From the NCBI GenBank assembly GCA_026391675.1, contig JAPLDQ010000045.1:62001-126000 (forward strand): a DNA stretch of 64,000 nucleotides, in the 5' to 3' direction. The stretch comes from Bacteroidota bacterium (GTDB taxonomy: Bacteria > Bacteroidota > Bacteroidia > Bacteroidales > JACABE01). Position numbers and translations under genes: made by a program. The notes beneath the pieces were generated by a model. The model had not been told where the DNA came from. It saw only the letters and a program-made list of their open reading frames with translations, and made no database searches. Shown here piece after piece: positions 15,645 through 24,005 of the stretch. Within the stretch, counting starts at the first letter, position 1, and each line of letters begins with the position of its first letter.

Positions 15645-16532
15645 ATGAAAGAAAAAATTTTGAAATATTTTACTGAAGACCGCAGTTTTGACGGGGCAGT
15701 TAAAATATACATGGAGCATGGCAACTCCATGGGTATTAAAAATACCATAAATCGCCAGGGTTATTCTGAATATAACCATAAGCTGTTGCATGAGCAATTT
15801 AAGGAAATGGCCGGTATTGATCAGGCTGAAATGGAAAGTTTGCTTAGTTTGCCTATAGGTAAACAAATACCAGCTAAAGAAAAGAAAATTGCTGTTGTGG
15901 GCAACACTCCAGCAGTAATGAATATTATGGCAATACCGGAAGAAATCAAGAAAACCATTCGTTTGCGTGAAGATTTTCCATTCCTTGGTAATGCCGATTG
16001 CCCTAATGAGCTGAAAATATTGGTTGCTGACCGTATTACTGCTTATCATAAGTATGTAGAAGCCCATAAAGCTTTGTTTGATGCCGCCAGTCCTGAAGAA
16101 ATTGCTGAACTTTCAGCAGCTGTAATTGATAATTACATCGAGAATCAGGAAATATGGGCAGAATTAACCCATTACAAAGAAACCGGTGAAGTGCTGGGCG
16201 CTCATCCTATTTTTGCTGAACAAAAGCGCAAAGCAGAAATTATTGGTATGACAACCGGTGATCAGATTAAACTCCTGAATAATCTGAATAATTATGTTGC
16301 CAGGTCAACCAAAGAAATTACCGATAATCCTGAAGCTGACAATGATGAAAAGATATTCAAAATCAAACAATGGAAGTTTGAACTGGATATTTTGGCTGAT
16401 ATCCTGAAAGTACAGCCAAAGAAAACTAAAGAAACTACCCCTGCTCCAGCTCCAGCAAAAGCTGTTGTAAAACCTACATCTAAGAACAAAAACACCGCCG
16501 ATAAAAAAGGAAAAACCAAGGTTAAGAAATAA
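15645..16532 (+). CDS. Hypothetical protein with basic C-terminal tail
   Basis: 295 aa. N-terminal helical region with an HTH-like stretch (SFDGAVKIYMEHGNSMGIKN), a long helical middle, and a tail from about residue 260 rich in Lys, Ala and Pro (TPAPAPAKAVVKPTSKN, ending KKGKTKVKK). Such tails bind nucleic acid non-specifically. First gene of the packaging operon; the next gene follows after one base. No family recognised; a packaging accessory role is inference. Confidence 0.55.
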   Translation: MKEKILKYFTEDRSFDGAVKIYMEHGNSMGIKNTINRQGYSEYNHKLLHEQFKEMAGIDQAEMESLLSLPIGKQIPAKEKKIAVVGNTPAVMNIMAIPEEIKKTIRLREDFPFLGNADCPNELKILVADRITAYHKYVEAHKALFDAASPEEIAELSAAVIDNYIENQEIWAELTHYKETGEVLGAHPIFAEQKRKAEIIGMTTGDQIKLLNNLNNYVARSTKEITDNPEADNDEKIFKIKQWKFELDILADILKVQPKKTKETTPAPAPAKAVVKPTSKNKNTADKKGKTKVKK

Positions 16533-16533
16533 T

Positions 16534-17109
16534 ATGGGCCTGTTTGATCTGGATGAGATAAATCAATCGGAAAGCATTCCTGAAGATAGGTCGGGGGTGC
16601 TTTCTGAAAGATTTTATGATATGCATTGTTTTAGGGTTGATTCGCTGAAGCAACTGATCAATAAAATCCCGGGTGAAAATGAAATATTGTTTCTGTGGTC
16701 GTTGAAAAGCTTTAACGCTTTTACCTTTATACCTTATATCATAAACGCCTGTGGGATAATCGAAGAATTACACATTAAAACCTATACCATAAACAGAAGA
16801 ATAATAGATGCATTGCTCAAGCAAATTGATAAAGGAAATATAAAAACATTGCATCTGGAAATATCTGACAGCTTAATGTACCGTTTGCCTTTGGTTTATG
16901 AGCATTTACAGGCATTAACATCAGAAAGAAAAAATATAACGGTTAGCTATTCCTGGAATCATTCAAAAATAGCATGTATAAAAACCGCTCAGCATTACCT
17001 GGTAATTGAAGGGAGCGGGAACTTTAGCGAGAATGCACAACATGAACAATATATATTCCTGAATAATGAACGAATCTACGAATTTAGAAAGCAAACGGGA
17101 AGGCGTTGA
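16534..17109 (+). CDS. Phospholipase D-like domain protein
   Basis: 191 aa. The C-terminal part reads NHSKIACIKTAQHYLVIEGS followed by GNFSENAQHE, matching the H-x-K-x(n)-G-S-x-N-x-S/T layout of one PLD-type HKD half-site. The usual Asp is replaced, and only one half-site is seen, so an active enzyme would have to dimerise. PLD-like proteins include nucleases as well as lipases. This one lies in the packaging operon next to the putative small terminase, so a nucleic-acid role is more likely. The end overlaps the next gene by 44 bases. Confidence 0.65.
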   Translation: MGLFDLDEINQSESIPEDRSGVLSERFYDMHCFRVDSLKQLINKIPGENEILFLWSLKSFNAFTFIPYIINACGIIEELHIKTYTINRRIIDALLKQIDKGNIKTLHLEISDSLMYRLPLVYEHLQALTSERKNITVSYSWNHSKIACIKTAQHYLVIEGSGNFSENAQHEQYIFLNNERIYEFRKQTGRR

Positions 17110-17404
17110 ACTTACAGTGGAAGAGTGCCAGCAGGTGGAAGAACTTGCAGGCATTAATTATACTGTAAAGCAAATTGCCATGTATTTTGATATCAAACCC
17201 AATTTATTGCAAAAGGAGTTTGATGATCTGGAATCTAAATTCAGGTTTCATTACGAGAGAGGCAGGCTGATCAGCCGGGCTAAGATTGAAAAGAAAACAA
17301 TGAAAAATGCTGAAGAAGGCAATACTACTGCTGCACAGATTTACACAAAAAACATTATAGCATCACGATTAAATAACCTTAAACATGAGCTTTTCGGAAT
17401 TTGA
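17066..17404 (+). CDS. Putative terminase small subunit
   Basis: 112 aa. Contains an HTH-like segment (LTVEECQQVEELAGINYTVK, QIAMYFDIKPNLLQKEF), then a basic helical region ending in a repeat of helices, the usual architecture of small terminases (DNA-binding HTH plus oligomerisation domain). It lies three genes before the large terminase and overlaps both neighbours, so it is co-translated. The family is highly divergent; the call rests on architecture and position. Confidence 0.6.
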   Translation: MNESTNLESKREGVELTVEECQQVEELAGINYTVKQIAMYFDIKPNLLQKEFDDLESKFRFHYERGRLISRAKIEKKTMKNAEEGNTTAAQIYTKNIIASRLNNLKHELFGI

Positions 17405-18029
17405 AGATATTGGTATAGCTGAATTACAGAACTTTATTGAAAATGGTAAAGTTAGCGGAATTCCTCCTGAGATAGCTAAAAAGCTTACGTTGATGGAAAT
17501 GGTCCGTTCGTTGTATAGTGATCAGCATAAAACCGAAGACTATATCATTAAATTACTGCAATTTGCTCCTTATAACCTAAGCAGATATAAGGCTGATAAG
17601 CTTTTTAGTGATACCTTGAACTTTCATTTTGCCCAGAAAGATATAAAACAGGAAGCCATCCTTAATTTATATGCTGAAAAGTATGATAAACTTGCATTAT
17701 TGGCAATAGAAGTTAATGATTTTGTTGGTGCAGGTAAGTTGTATAAAATGGCTGAAGAAAACAGAGCCAAAGCTGCACAGAAAAAGCAAATACCTGATGA
17801 TATTTTTGAAAAACGCCCAACCTTGTATGTGATAGATCCCCGCTTACTTGGCCGTAGAAAAACAAATACAAAGCTTTTGGGTGAATACATTGATAAACTT
17901 GAAATTACTGAAGCTGAAAAGAACCGCCTGCATCGTGATGGGATGACTACCGATAAGATCGATTTTTTTGCTGATGTTGAAGAAGCGGATATTGAATTCC
18001 TGGAGAAAAACCCGGATACTGGAGAATAA
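17385..18029 (+). CDS. Hypothetical packaging-operon protein
   Basis: 214 aa, mostly helical, overlapping the putative small terminase by 20 bases. Contains the segment RPTLYVIDPRLLGRRKTNTK and an acidic C-terminus. No family recognised. Position between small and large terminase suggests a packaging accessory. Confidence 0.5.
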   Translation: MSFSEFEDIGIAELQNFIENGKVSGIPPEIAKKLTLMEMVRSLYSDQHKTEDYIIKLLQFAPYNLSRYKADKLFSDTLNFHFAQKDIKQEAILNLYAEKYDKLALLAIEVNDFVGAGKLYKMAEENRAKAAQKKQIPDDIFEKRPTLYVIDPRLLGRRKTNTKLLGEYIDKLEITEAEKNRLHRDGMTTDKIDFFADVEEADIEFLEKNPDTGE

Positions 18030-18052
18030 TTACTCACTTAAAATTTACAATT

Positions 18053-18346
18053 ATGTTTTTAGATGATGAATTACTTGAAATTGGCAGAAATGCTAAAATG
18101 ACAGAAGAATCTATTAAAAAAGCTATTGATAAAATGATTAAAACAGTATTTAATAATTTATCAGATAGAATAAACGGTTCATTAGATGCGAATGTAATGA
18201 TTTCCAATTTTAAAAGGGTAAATAATACTTGGAAAATGGTTGCTGATTCATTAAAAAAAGAAGGCAGAGGGTTTATTAGACGCGATGGTTTTCAAGATTA
18301 TATTAAAGCTAGTGAAGAGTTTAAATCATTAGGTAAATTTATCTAA
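18053..18346 (+). CDS. Small hypothetical protein before TerL
   Basis: 97 aa, helical, with basic patches (KKAIDKMIKTVFNNLSDRIN, NFKRVNNTWKMV). Ends seven bases before the large terminase ATG. Unknown function. Confidence 0.5.
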   Translation: MFLDDELLEIGRNAKMTEESIKKAIDKMIKTVFNNLSDRINGSLDANVMISNFKRVNNTWKMVADSLKKEGRGFIRRDGFQDYIKASEEFKSLGKFI

Positions 18347-18353
18347 AATATAA

Positions 18354-20033
18354 ATGAGATCTAAAAAGCAAATTGATAAAGAAGAGCTTGATATAAGGTA
18401 TAGCAATTGGGTTTCTATGCTTATTGACCTGATTAAGCCTAAAAACCTGTACTTTGTTGGTGGTCGTGGAACTGCCAAAACTACTGATATACTGGTTAAA
18501 CGGTTGATTGATGTTATATATGATATGCCCGGTAGCACTATCTTTTTTGTTTCTGATACTTATGTAAACGCAACTACCAACATCATTCCTGAATTAATTG
18601 AAGGCTTAAAGCGACAAAATTTCCATTATGGCATCCATTATGTAATTGACGAGGAGCCGCCGGCACATTTTAAGAAAAGTACCAGGCATTTATTTGATTA
18701 TAAACATACCATGATATTTTGTACCGGCGTAGTTGCCCTGGTTAAAAGTCTGGACCGTCAAAGTATGACTGCAGGGATTTCAGGAGTTCACATGTTTGGT
18801 GATGAAGTGAAGTTTTTTGATGATAAGAAAATTAATAAATCAATTCCTACACTCCGGGGTGATTCTATTATTTATGGTGATTCACCTTTCTTTATGGGGC
18901 AAACCTATTTTACTGATATGCCGGATACCAATCAGAACCAGTTTGATTGGATATTGAAGCAGGAAGAGAAAATGGATCTGAAGCAGATATATGCTATTTT
19001 TCAAACAGCCCTGGTAATTAATCAGATTCAGTGGGATATACTCAAATACAAGAAAACACCTGATTTTTATGAGAAAGACATTAATCGTTTGCAGAAAAAT
19101 CTTAAAATATGGCAGGAACGGTTTAAGAAAATTCGTTATAACAGTACGATGTTTTGCCTGGTATCTTCTCTCGTTAATGTTGATATACTTACTTTTGAGT
19201 ATATTCTTAATCAGCAGGAAACCCTTGCGGGTGGATTCGAAGAGTTTAAAACAGCTATATTATCTTTTAAACCCTCCCTTGCAGTAGGCGAAAAGTTTTA
19301 TGGCAAACTCGGTGAAAGGCATTTTTATAATGATGGGTATGATTATGATTATTATATTCCTTATGGTTTGTCAGGTGCTGACCAATATACCTGCAAAGGC
19401 TTACGATATATAAAGACTAACATGCCATTGGAAGCCGGTGCTGATTTCGGGAATATGTTTTCTCTGGTAATTGGCCAGCCACAGGATGAACATTATAGGG
19501 TATTAAAGTCTATGTTTGTATTAAGCCCTGAATGGATTGATCAGTTAGGTGCTAACTTTGTTAATTTCTTTAAAGACCATAACCGTAAGCAGTTGTATTT
19601 ATACTATGACCGTTCCGGGAATAACTACAATAAACAGAAAAAGGATAATGCCTCTCAACTCAAGAAAGCCATTGAACGCGATAAGGACGGTAAGCCAACA
19701 GGATGGGTAGTTATGCTTATGAGTGTAGGACAGGGCAATATACCTCAAGGATTAGAGCATGACATGATGGAGGTAATACTTAATGAGAACAATCCCAATC
19801 TCCCTAAGATACGTATAGATCAGAATGAATGTAAGGAGTTAAAGGCATCAATGGAGTTGGCACCATTACAGAAAACCATAGGTAAAGATGGTAACAGCAA
19901 GATTATAAAGGTCAAGACTTCTGAGAAGAAAGAGGTTAAGCGCTTACCAATGGAATCAACCAATATGAGTGATGCACTTAAATATCTAATATGTAGAAAG
20001 AATTGGATTCTTATATATAGAAGGAAGCATTAG
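18354..20033 (+). CDS. terL: Terminase large subunit
   Basis: 559 aa packaging motor. Walker A GGRGTAKTT at residues ~36-44 after the YFVG strand. Walker B HMFGDEV (~146-152) with the catalytic Glu next to the Asp, inside GISGVHMFGDEVKFF. A coupling-type motif follows (GQTYFTDMPDTNQNQF). The C-terminal RNase H-like nuclease begins near EAGADFGNMFSLVIGQ (first catalytic Asp), with YLYYDRSGNNYNKQ holding a second acidic residue and MSDALKYLICRK a third. Acts at the portal to translocate and cut DNA. The portal gene follows, but only after an inserted cargo module. Confidence 0.9.
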   Translation: MRSKKQIDKEELDIRYSNWVSMLIDLIKPKNLYFVGGRGTAKTTDILVKRLIDVIYDMPGSTIFFVSDTYVNATTNIIPELIEGLKRQNFHYGIHYVIDEEPPAHFKKSTRHLFDYKHTMIFCTGVVALVKSLDRQSMTAGISGVHMFGDEVKFFDDKKINKSIPTLRGDSIIYGDSPFFMGQTYFTDMPDTNQNQFDWILKQEEKMDLKQIYAIFQTALVINQIQWDILKYKKTPDFYEKDINRLQKNLKIWQERFKKIRYNSTMFCLVSSLVNVDILTFEYILNQQETLAGGFEEFKTAILSFKPSLAVGEKFYGKLGERHFYNDGYDYDYYIPYGLSGADQYTCKGLRYIKTNMPLEAGADFGNMFSLVIGQPQDEHYRVLKSMFVLSPEWIDQLGANFVNFFKDHNRKQLYLYYDRSGNNYNKQKKDNASQLKKAIERDKDGKPTGWVVMLMSVGQGNIPQGLEHDMMEVILNENNPNLPKIRIDQNECKELKASMELAPLQKTIGKDGNSKIIKVKTSEKKEVKRLPMESTNMSDALKYLICRKNWILIYRRKH

Positions 20034-20697
20034 ACCATGTAGTTGTATCAAGCATATCCTTCCACCGCAGAATAAACATCTCATTCATTACACTTCTTCG
20101 CCCCCGCTATACTTCGTTCCTCAGTCACTGGTGGCTCATCCGTTCATTCACTCGATGATAATTCTACTCCCCACGAAAGCCGTTGACCTTGAAGAAAGGT
20201 CAACCGCTTTCCTTTACCCTACACACTAAGGATATTACTTAATACAACCACATGATGATAGTAATGTTGCTATTGTTAGTGTGTGATTTTTATATAATGT
20301 AGAAGCTGCGCTTCTGTTTTGTATATGTGGGAAATTTTGTCATATATCCGCCTCATGTACCCCTGCATTTGCATCTAAAGGTCAGAGCGGGTCGCTCAAC
20401 TTTGTGAAACAAACTTTTAAAAAAGTTTGGCAAAATGGTTTAAGTGGTGAATTGTAGATTTATAGTATTTTTTGATTGTAAAAAATGTTAATTTAATAGT
20501 TATATTTTATTGTAAAATGTATTATTTAGAATAATTATAAATAAAATATAGTTACGTAAGTAATTTAATATCAATATATTATGAATGTTAAAAAATGTTA
20601 AAATGCTGAAAATAAATGATTTATAATATTATATTGTAATTATTTTTTGTATCTTTGTTATGCAATTCATTCATTATTAATTTAATACATTTAAAAA
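20034..20697. other. 664-bp non-coding gap after terL with several hairpins
   Basis: No convincing gene on either strand. Features seen: a large imperfect hairpin at 20175-20211 (GAAAGC and GTTGACCTT pair with AAGGTCAAC and GCTTTC, one C-C mismatch); a 9-bp inverted repeat ACACACTAA/TTAGTGTGT (20221-20229, 20276-20284); and a hairpin CAAACTTTT-AA-AAAAGTTTG (20410-20429). The last 230 bp are very AT-rich and end in a promoter. The first 350 bp are more GC-rich than the surroundings and resemble imported intergenic DNA. Confidence 0.5.
20650..20657 (+). promoter_or_regulatory. Promoter of cargo module, -7 box TATCTTTG
   Basis: Perfect TAnnTTTG match 41 bp before the cargo gene at 20698. It is of the standard host type rather than the phage late type, so the module can be expressed in the lysogen. 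Confidence 0.6.
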
Positions 20698-21135
20698 ATG
20701 ACTAAAACTAAAGGCAACACAGCCTTAAAAAGTGACGAATTTGAAAACAGCGAAAACGCTAAATTTTCAATTATTAAAAATGATGTTTCTGAAATCGAAA
20801 TTTCTGAAACTGAAACAAAGGAAGACCCTGGAGAACTGAAAACTGTTCAAAGTGAAAAAAAATCTTTGTCCATACAGGAAATTAAAGACAAAGCAAGCAA
20901 ACTTGTTGCTCTTGCAGATGCTCACAGCGATTTAGTGGAAAAAAGGAAAGAGTTTGAAGAATTTCAATTGTTACACGACAGCAAAAAGCCTGAAATCCGT
21001 TTAACGGATGTTAACGGGCAGGTTGTAAAAACTTACAATCAAAATGTAGTTGAACAGTTTTATGTTGTGCTTTTTACAGAGTATAACAAACAAATTGAAA
21101 AACTTGAAACCGAGTTAAACAGCTTACTTTCCTAA
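20698..21135 (+). CDS. Hypothetical cargo protein (acidic N-terminus, helical C-terminus)
   Basis: 145 aa. The first ~60 residues are acidic and disordered (VSEIEISETETKEDPGELK). The rest is helical, with a strand-like middle EIRLTDVNGQVVKTY, ending in a coiled coil (YNKQIEKLETELNSLL). Similar proteins sit beside ArdC-like genes on Bacteroidota plasmids and conjugative elements as far as I recall. Own promoter and own terminator. Function unknown. Confidence 0.55.
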   Translation: MTKTKGNTALKSDEFENSENAKFSIIKNDVSEIEISETETKEDPGELKTVQSEKKSLSIQEIKDKASKLVALADAHSDLVEKRKEFEEFQLLHDSKKPEIRLTDVNGQVVKTYNQNVVEQFYVVLFTEYNKQIEKLETELNSLLS

Positions 21136-21140
21136 AAAAT

Positions 21141-21174
21141 AAAGAGTGCCATTGCTAACAGTGGCACTCTTTTA
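21141..21174 (+). terminator. Intrinsic terminator
   Basis: Perfect 11-bp stem AAAGAGTGCCA / TGGCACTCTTT (21141-21151, 21162-21172) with a 10-nt loop and T tail, directly after the cargo gene. Confidence 0.85.
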
Positions 21175-21186
21175 AAATTATAACCC

Positions 21187-21510
21187 ATGAAAGAAGAGAT
21201 ACAAGAAAAGCGCAAAAAATTACAAGCATTGAGTTTGTTGGCTAAAGCATTGGTTGAACGTGGAAGGGTTGAAACTATAAACGAGGGTTTGAAATTTTTA
21301 TACAAATCAGACGGACACGAAGATTTAAAAACCTTTAAGCAATGGAAAGAAAGCGGACAAACCGTTAAAAAAGGCGAAAAAGGGTTAATGCTCTGGGCAA
21401 AACCTTTGCACGTATTAAAGGAACAGCCAGAGCCCGACGGAGCTCCTTATTTTCCTGTAATGTATGTTTTTAGTAATAAACAAGTTGAACCTATAAAAAA
21501 CGCAGCATGA
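21187..21510 (+). CDS. ArdC N-terminal-like ssDNA-binding protein
   Basis: 107 aa. TFKQWKESGQTVKKGEKGLM, followed by LWAKP, matches the ArdC N-terminal domain (usual form 'T-x-x-Q-W-x-x-x-G-x-x-V-x-K-G-E-K-x-x-x-I-W'), a single-strand DNA-binding fold of antirestriction and conjugation-linked proteins. The metallopeptidase part of full-length ArdC is absent, so this is a free-standing N-domain. The stop overlaps the start of the SymE-like gene (ATGA), indicating co-expression. May protect incoming DNA or regulate its partner. Confidence 0.65.
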   Translation: MKEEIQEKRKKLQALSLLAKALVERGRVETINEGLKFLYKSDGHEDLKTFKQWKESGQTVKKGEKGLMLWAKPLHVLKEQPEPDGAPYFPVMYVFSNKQVEPIKNAA

Positions 21511-21773
21511 CAACACATACAACCATAAGCAGAAGAGTAGAAAAAAGAGGAGGAAATTTAATAAAACCCTCTTATGTTGAAGTTCCTACAATTAATTTTG
21601 GTGGAAAATACCTAAAAAAAGCAGGTTTTAAAATTGGTGAGAAATTAAGCATAGAAGTAACAGAGAATGAAATAATAATAAAACGCCCTGCGGTTATACT
21701 TTCACAGATGATTGAGAAAAACCCCAATATCAAAACCTTGATAAAAACACTTAATTTAAAATTAGTGGCTTAA
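21507..21773 (+). CDS. SymE-family toxin-like protein
   Basis: 88 aa. The segment VPTINFGGKYLKKAGFKIGE, followed by KLSIEVTENEIIIKRP, is the SymE signature (P-x-I-x-L-x-G-x-W-L-x-x-A-G-F-x-x-G), an AbrB/SpoVT-like fold; the usual W is Y here. SymE in E. coli is an SOS-induced RNA/nucleoid-targeting toxin silenced by the antisense RNA SymR. A candidate small RNA with its own promoter lies just downstream on the same strand, not antisense. Coupled to the ArdC-N gene. The basic N-terminus (TTISRRVEKRGG) is typical. Confidence 0.7.
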   Translation: MTTHTTISRRVEKRGGNLIKPSYVEVPTINFGGKYLKKAGFKIGEKLSIEVTENEIIIKRPAVILSQMIEKNPNIKTLIKTLNLKLVA

Positions 21774-21797
21774 TTTTTATCATTCATTTTATTATTT

Positions 21798-21836
21798 AGC
21801 GGATAAGCGGTTGAAAAAACCGCTAATCCGCTTTTG
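21798..21836 (+). terminator. Long intrinsic terminator after symE-like gene
   Basis: 15-position hairpin: AGCGGAT-A-AGCGGTT pairs with AACCGCT-A-ATCCGCT (21798-21812, 21818-21832; the central A-A is unpaired), GAAAA loop, then TTTT. Confidence 0.85.
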
Positions 21837-21873
21837 GCCGCGCCCCTACGCTCACGCTTCGGGGTACAGCGGT

Positions 21874-21928
21874 ATTTTTAAAGCTCGTTGGATATACAAT
21901 CGATTAAATTGAAACGAGCTTTAAAAAT
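21874..21928. repeat. 16-bp perfect inverted repeat
   Basis: ATTTTTAAAGCTCGTT (21874-21889) pairs exactly with 21913-21928 across a 23-nt loop. Runs of T or A at both ends make it terminator-like in either direction. Lies between the SymE terminator and the small-RNA promoter. May be a second insulator or the end of the inserted module. Confidence 0.6.
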
Positions 21929-21987
21929 GGGGTTGATTTTTTATGAGATTTTTTTTCAAAAAATCGTGCACTTGGGTAATATTTTTG

Positions 21988-22068
21988 TATCTTTGTACTT
22001 CAAGTCATTTATTAAATGATGATGAAGAATTGCAGGGCCGGTAGCTATATAGTTGCCGGCTTTTTCTT
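21988..22068 (+). ncRNA. Candidate small RNA with its own promoter and terminator
   Basis: -7 box TATCTTTG (21988-21995) is followed ~40 bases later by a strong hairpin (GCCGGTAGC...GTTGCCGGC, 22037-22060) and a TTTTTCTTTT tail. The predicted transcript, from ~22001 to ~22068, is about 65 nt and contains no convincing reading frame. Stand-alone promoter-hairpin-T-tract order is that of a small RNA gene. It could alternatively be the decayed promoter and terminator of a lost gene. Confidence 0.45.
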
Positions 22069-22069
22069 T

Positions 22070-22129
22070 TGGCTTCGATTCCGCTTCGGCGTTTCGACTC
22101 CGCTCAACGACCGAAGCTCAGCCACCAGT
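22070..22129. repeat. REP-like palindromes (compound copy)
   Basis: Several degenerate units of the GGCTTCGA...CTCAGCCACC repeat, nested, between the candidate small RNA and a late promoter. See the other copies at 23.9-36.0 kb. Confidence 0.7.
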
Positions 22130-22138
22130 AAATTCCTG

Positions 22139-22175
22139 TCCTTTATAATGGTAGTAAGTGGTTGTAATATTGCAG
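22139..22175 (+). promoter_or_regulatory. Late promoter P3 (leaderless type)
   Basis: TCCTTTAT (22139-22146), 18-base spacer, TAATATTGCAG (22165-22175). The ATG of the next gene begins at 22177, five bases after the G of TAATATTG, so the start codon should lie at or within a few bases of the transcription start. Confidence 0.72.
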
Positions 22176-22176
22176 C

Positions 22177-22467
22177 ATGTTAGAAGCTGAAACCATATCG
22201 TTGTATGATGCCATTGCTGAGATGCGGGAGCTTTCCATCCAAAAGAAGCCTTTTAATTTTGTGCATGCCTGTTATGACAGTAGCCGGAAGGTTAGCACCG
22301 GCATTTCGGTAGTGAATAAAGCAAATTTGCGTAAAGCTGCTAAAGAGGAGCAGGTTAAAAATTCAAGCTTTAAACTTTTTTATTATGATATGGAGTTGCA
22401 TGAATCAAGGGTTTGCTGGCAACCGCTTCTGCTATTTTTTAACGGTAAAAAAATTGTACTACAATGA
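22177..22467 (+). CDS. Small hypothetical protein before portal
   Basis: 96 aa, beta-rich second half (FKLFYYDMELHESRVCWQPL). No family recognised. First gene of the portal unit; the stop overlaps the portal ATG (ATGA). The ATG is only five bases after the promoter -7 box, so translation is probably leaderless; the next in-frame ATG is at 22222. Confidence 0.55.
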   Translation: MLEAETISLYDAIAEMRELSIQKKPFNFVHACYDSSRKVSTGISVVNKANLRKAAKEEQVKNSSFKLFYYDMELHESRVCWQPLLLFFNGKKIVLQ

Positions 22468-23843
22468 GTAAAGAATTAGTTACAAAAGAAAATGTGATCC
22501 GTGAGGGGAATAAAGGCTATATTAATGTAGGTACCGGCGTTTATACATTTGAGGTAATGGGTGTGGAACGCTTTGCCTCATCAGGGATATTGCCTTTTTA
22601 TACCAGTAACCGCAGGCTGATGCCTTACCGTATAGGTGAATTTTTGATAGTGCCTAATGGGGAGTATAATCATTTACCTGAAGAATTGCGTGAGGTATTG
22701 GATAATAACAATCTTACTCCAGGTGTACTGGAAAAAGCAGGCGGTTTGATATGGGGGCAGGGTCCTGCATTGTATGAGGAAAGGTTTGAAGGTGGCATTC
22801 GACAACGTTTTTATAATAATGATGCTCAAATTGAAAGCTGGCTGGGTGACTGGAATTATGAGGAGTATTTGCAGAAGGCTTTGGGTGAGTTTGCCGTGAT
22901 GAAAGGGCATTTTACCAAATATGTACGCAATAAAGCGCCAAGAATTGGTGGAAAACCAATGATTAATAAGCTGGAGCATGTAAGCAGCGTATATGCACGC
23001 CTGGGATGGCACAATCCGTTAGACATCGTTACCGAAATTATTATTGGTGACTTTATTTTACCCTGGGTAAATGGCCTTACAAAGTTGCCTGTTTTTAATA
23101 AAAAAGATCCTTTTGCGTATCCAATTGCTATGAATTACAGCAATATGTACCAGTTTGCACTGGATAATGACTATGGAAGGCCCAGTTTTTACGGAAATAT
23201 CAACTGGATGAAGCTTGGCAACTCAATTCCTTTGATTTTGAACGCTTTTAACCTGAATACTGCTGCTTTGCATGTTCATATTGAAAGCCCAGGGGCTTAT
23301 TGGGAAAAGGAAGAACAAAAGTTACGTGACAGATGCCTTACCAATAATACTGAGTATACTGACAAGATGCTGGATGATTTGAAGGATGAAAAGCTTGCTG
23401 CTTTTGCCAATAGCATTACGGGTGTGGATAAAGTGGGTAAATTGATGCATACTGAGAGTGTTGAAGATAATAAAGGCGAATATATTGGCTGGAAGGTTAC
23501 CGTTTTGGATAAAAAAACCAAGGAATATATTGAAGGGTTACTGGAAGAAGCTAAAACAATAGCCATGCAGACTAATGCCGGACTGGGAATTCATCCTGCT
23601 TTAACTGGTTTGAGTTTTGAAGGGAACCTTCCATCAGGATCAGAGCAGTTGTATGCTTTTAAATTTTACCTTCTGACCAGTACTGATCTGCAGGAAAGTA
23701 TTATTTGCAGGGATATTAACAATGCGATACGTGCTAACTTTCCTGGAACTAAGATGAAGCTGGGTTTTTATCATGATGAGATTAAGACTGAGAGCCAGGT
23801 GAGTCCGGATAAGAGGATTATTAGTCAACCGGTGCAGAAATAA
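22464..23843 (+). CDS. Putative portal protein
   Basis: 459 aa, a normal portal length. The early part (LPEELREVLDNNNLTPGVLE, then GPALYEERFEGG) and the middle, DAQIESWLGDWNYEEYLQKA followed by FAVMKGHFTKYVRNK, match the wing/stem style of portal proteins. The C-terminus has NAGLGIHPALTG followed by GSEQLYAFKFYLLTSTDLQE, close to the 'IPP-L-G..GS-x-x-x-A...F' portal pattern. It is the first large gene after terL once the cargo module is skipped. No independent signature is certain. Confidence 0.6.
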   Translation: MSKELVTKENVIREGNKGYINVGTGVYTFEVMGVERFASSGILPFYTSNRRLMPYRIGEFLIVPNGEYNHLPEELREVLDNNNLTPGVLEKAGGLIWGQGPALYEERFEGGIRQRFYNNDAQIESWLGDWNYEEYLQKALGEFAVMKGHFTKYVRNKAPRIGGKPMINKLEHVSSVYARLGWHNPLDIVTEIIIGDFILPWVNGLTKLPVFNKKDPFAYPIAMNYSNMYQFALDNDYGRPSFYGNINWMKLGNSIPLILNAFNLNTAALHVHIESPGAYWEKEEQKLRDRCLTNNTEYTDKMLDDLKDEKLAAFANSITGVDKVGKLMHTESVEDNKGEYIGWKVTVLDKKTKEYIEGLLEEAKTIAMQTNAGLGIHPALTGLSFEGNLPSGSEQLYAFKFYLLTSTDLQESIICRDINNAIRANFPGTKMKLGFYHDEIKTESQVSPDKRIISQPVQK

Positions 23844-23877
23844 TTCGGTGATGCGGTAATACGATGATGTGTTAATG

Positions 23878-23968
23878 AGATGCTTCGCTTCATTTCGACT
23901 ACGCTCAATGAGTAGCTCAGTATGACAAGGAATAAACAGTATGTGGCTTCGACTCCGCTCAGCCACCA
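23878..23968. repeat. REP-like palindromes, two families
   Basis: Family B copy at 23878-23930 (GAGATGCTTCGCTTC ... CTACGCTCAATGAG ... CTCAGTATGACAAG) and a family A copy at 23943-23968 (GTGGCT-N12-AGCCAC). Both fill the gap between the portal and the next gene. Confidence 0.75.
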
Positions 23969-24005
23969 GAAGAAATAAAAGTTAAGGTTTTAAAATTTAG
24001 TAGTT

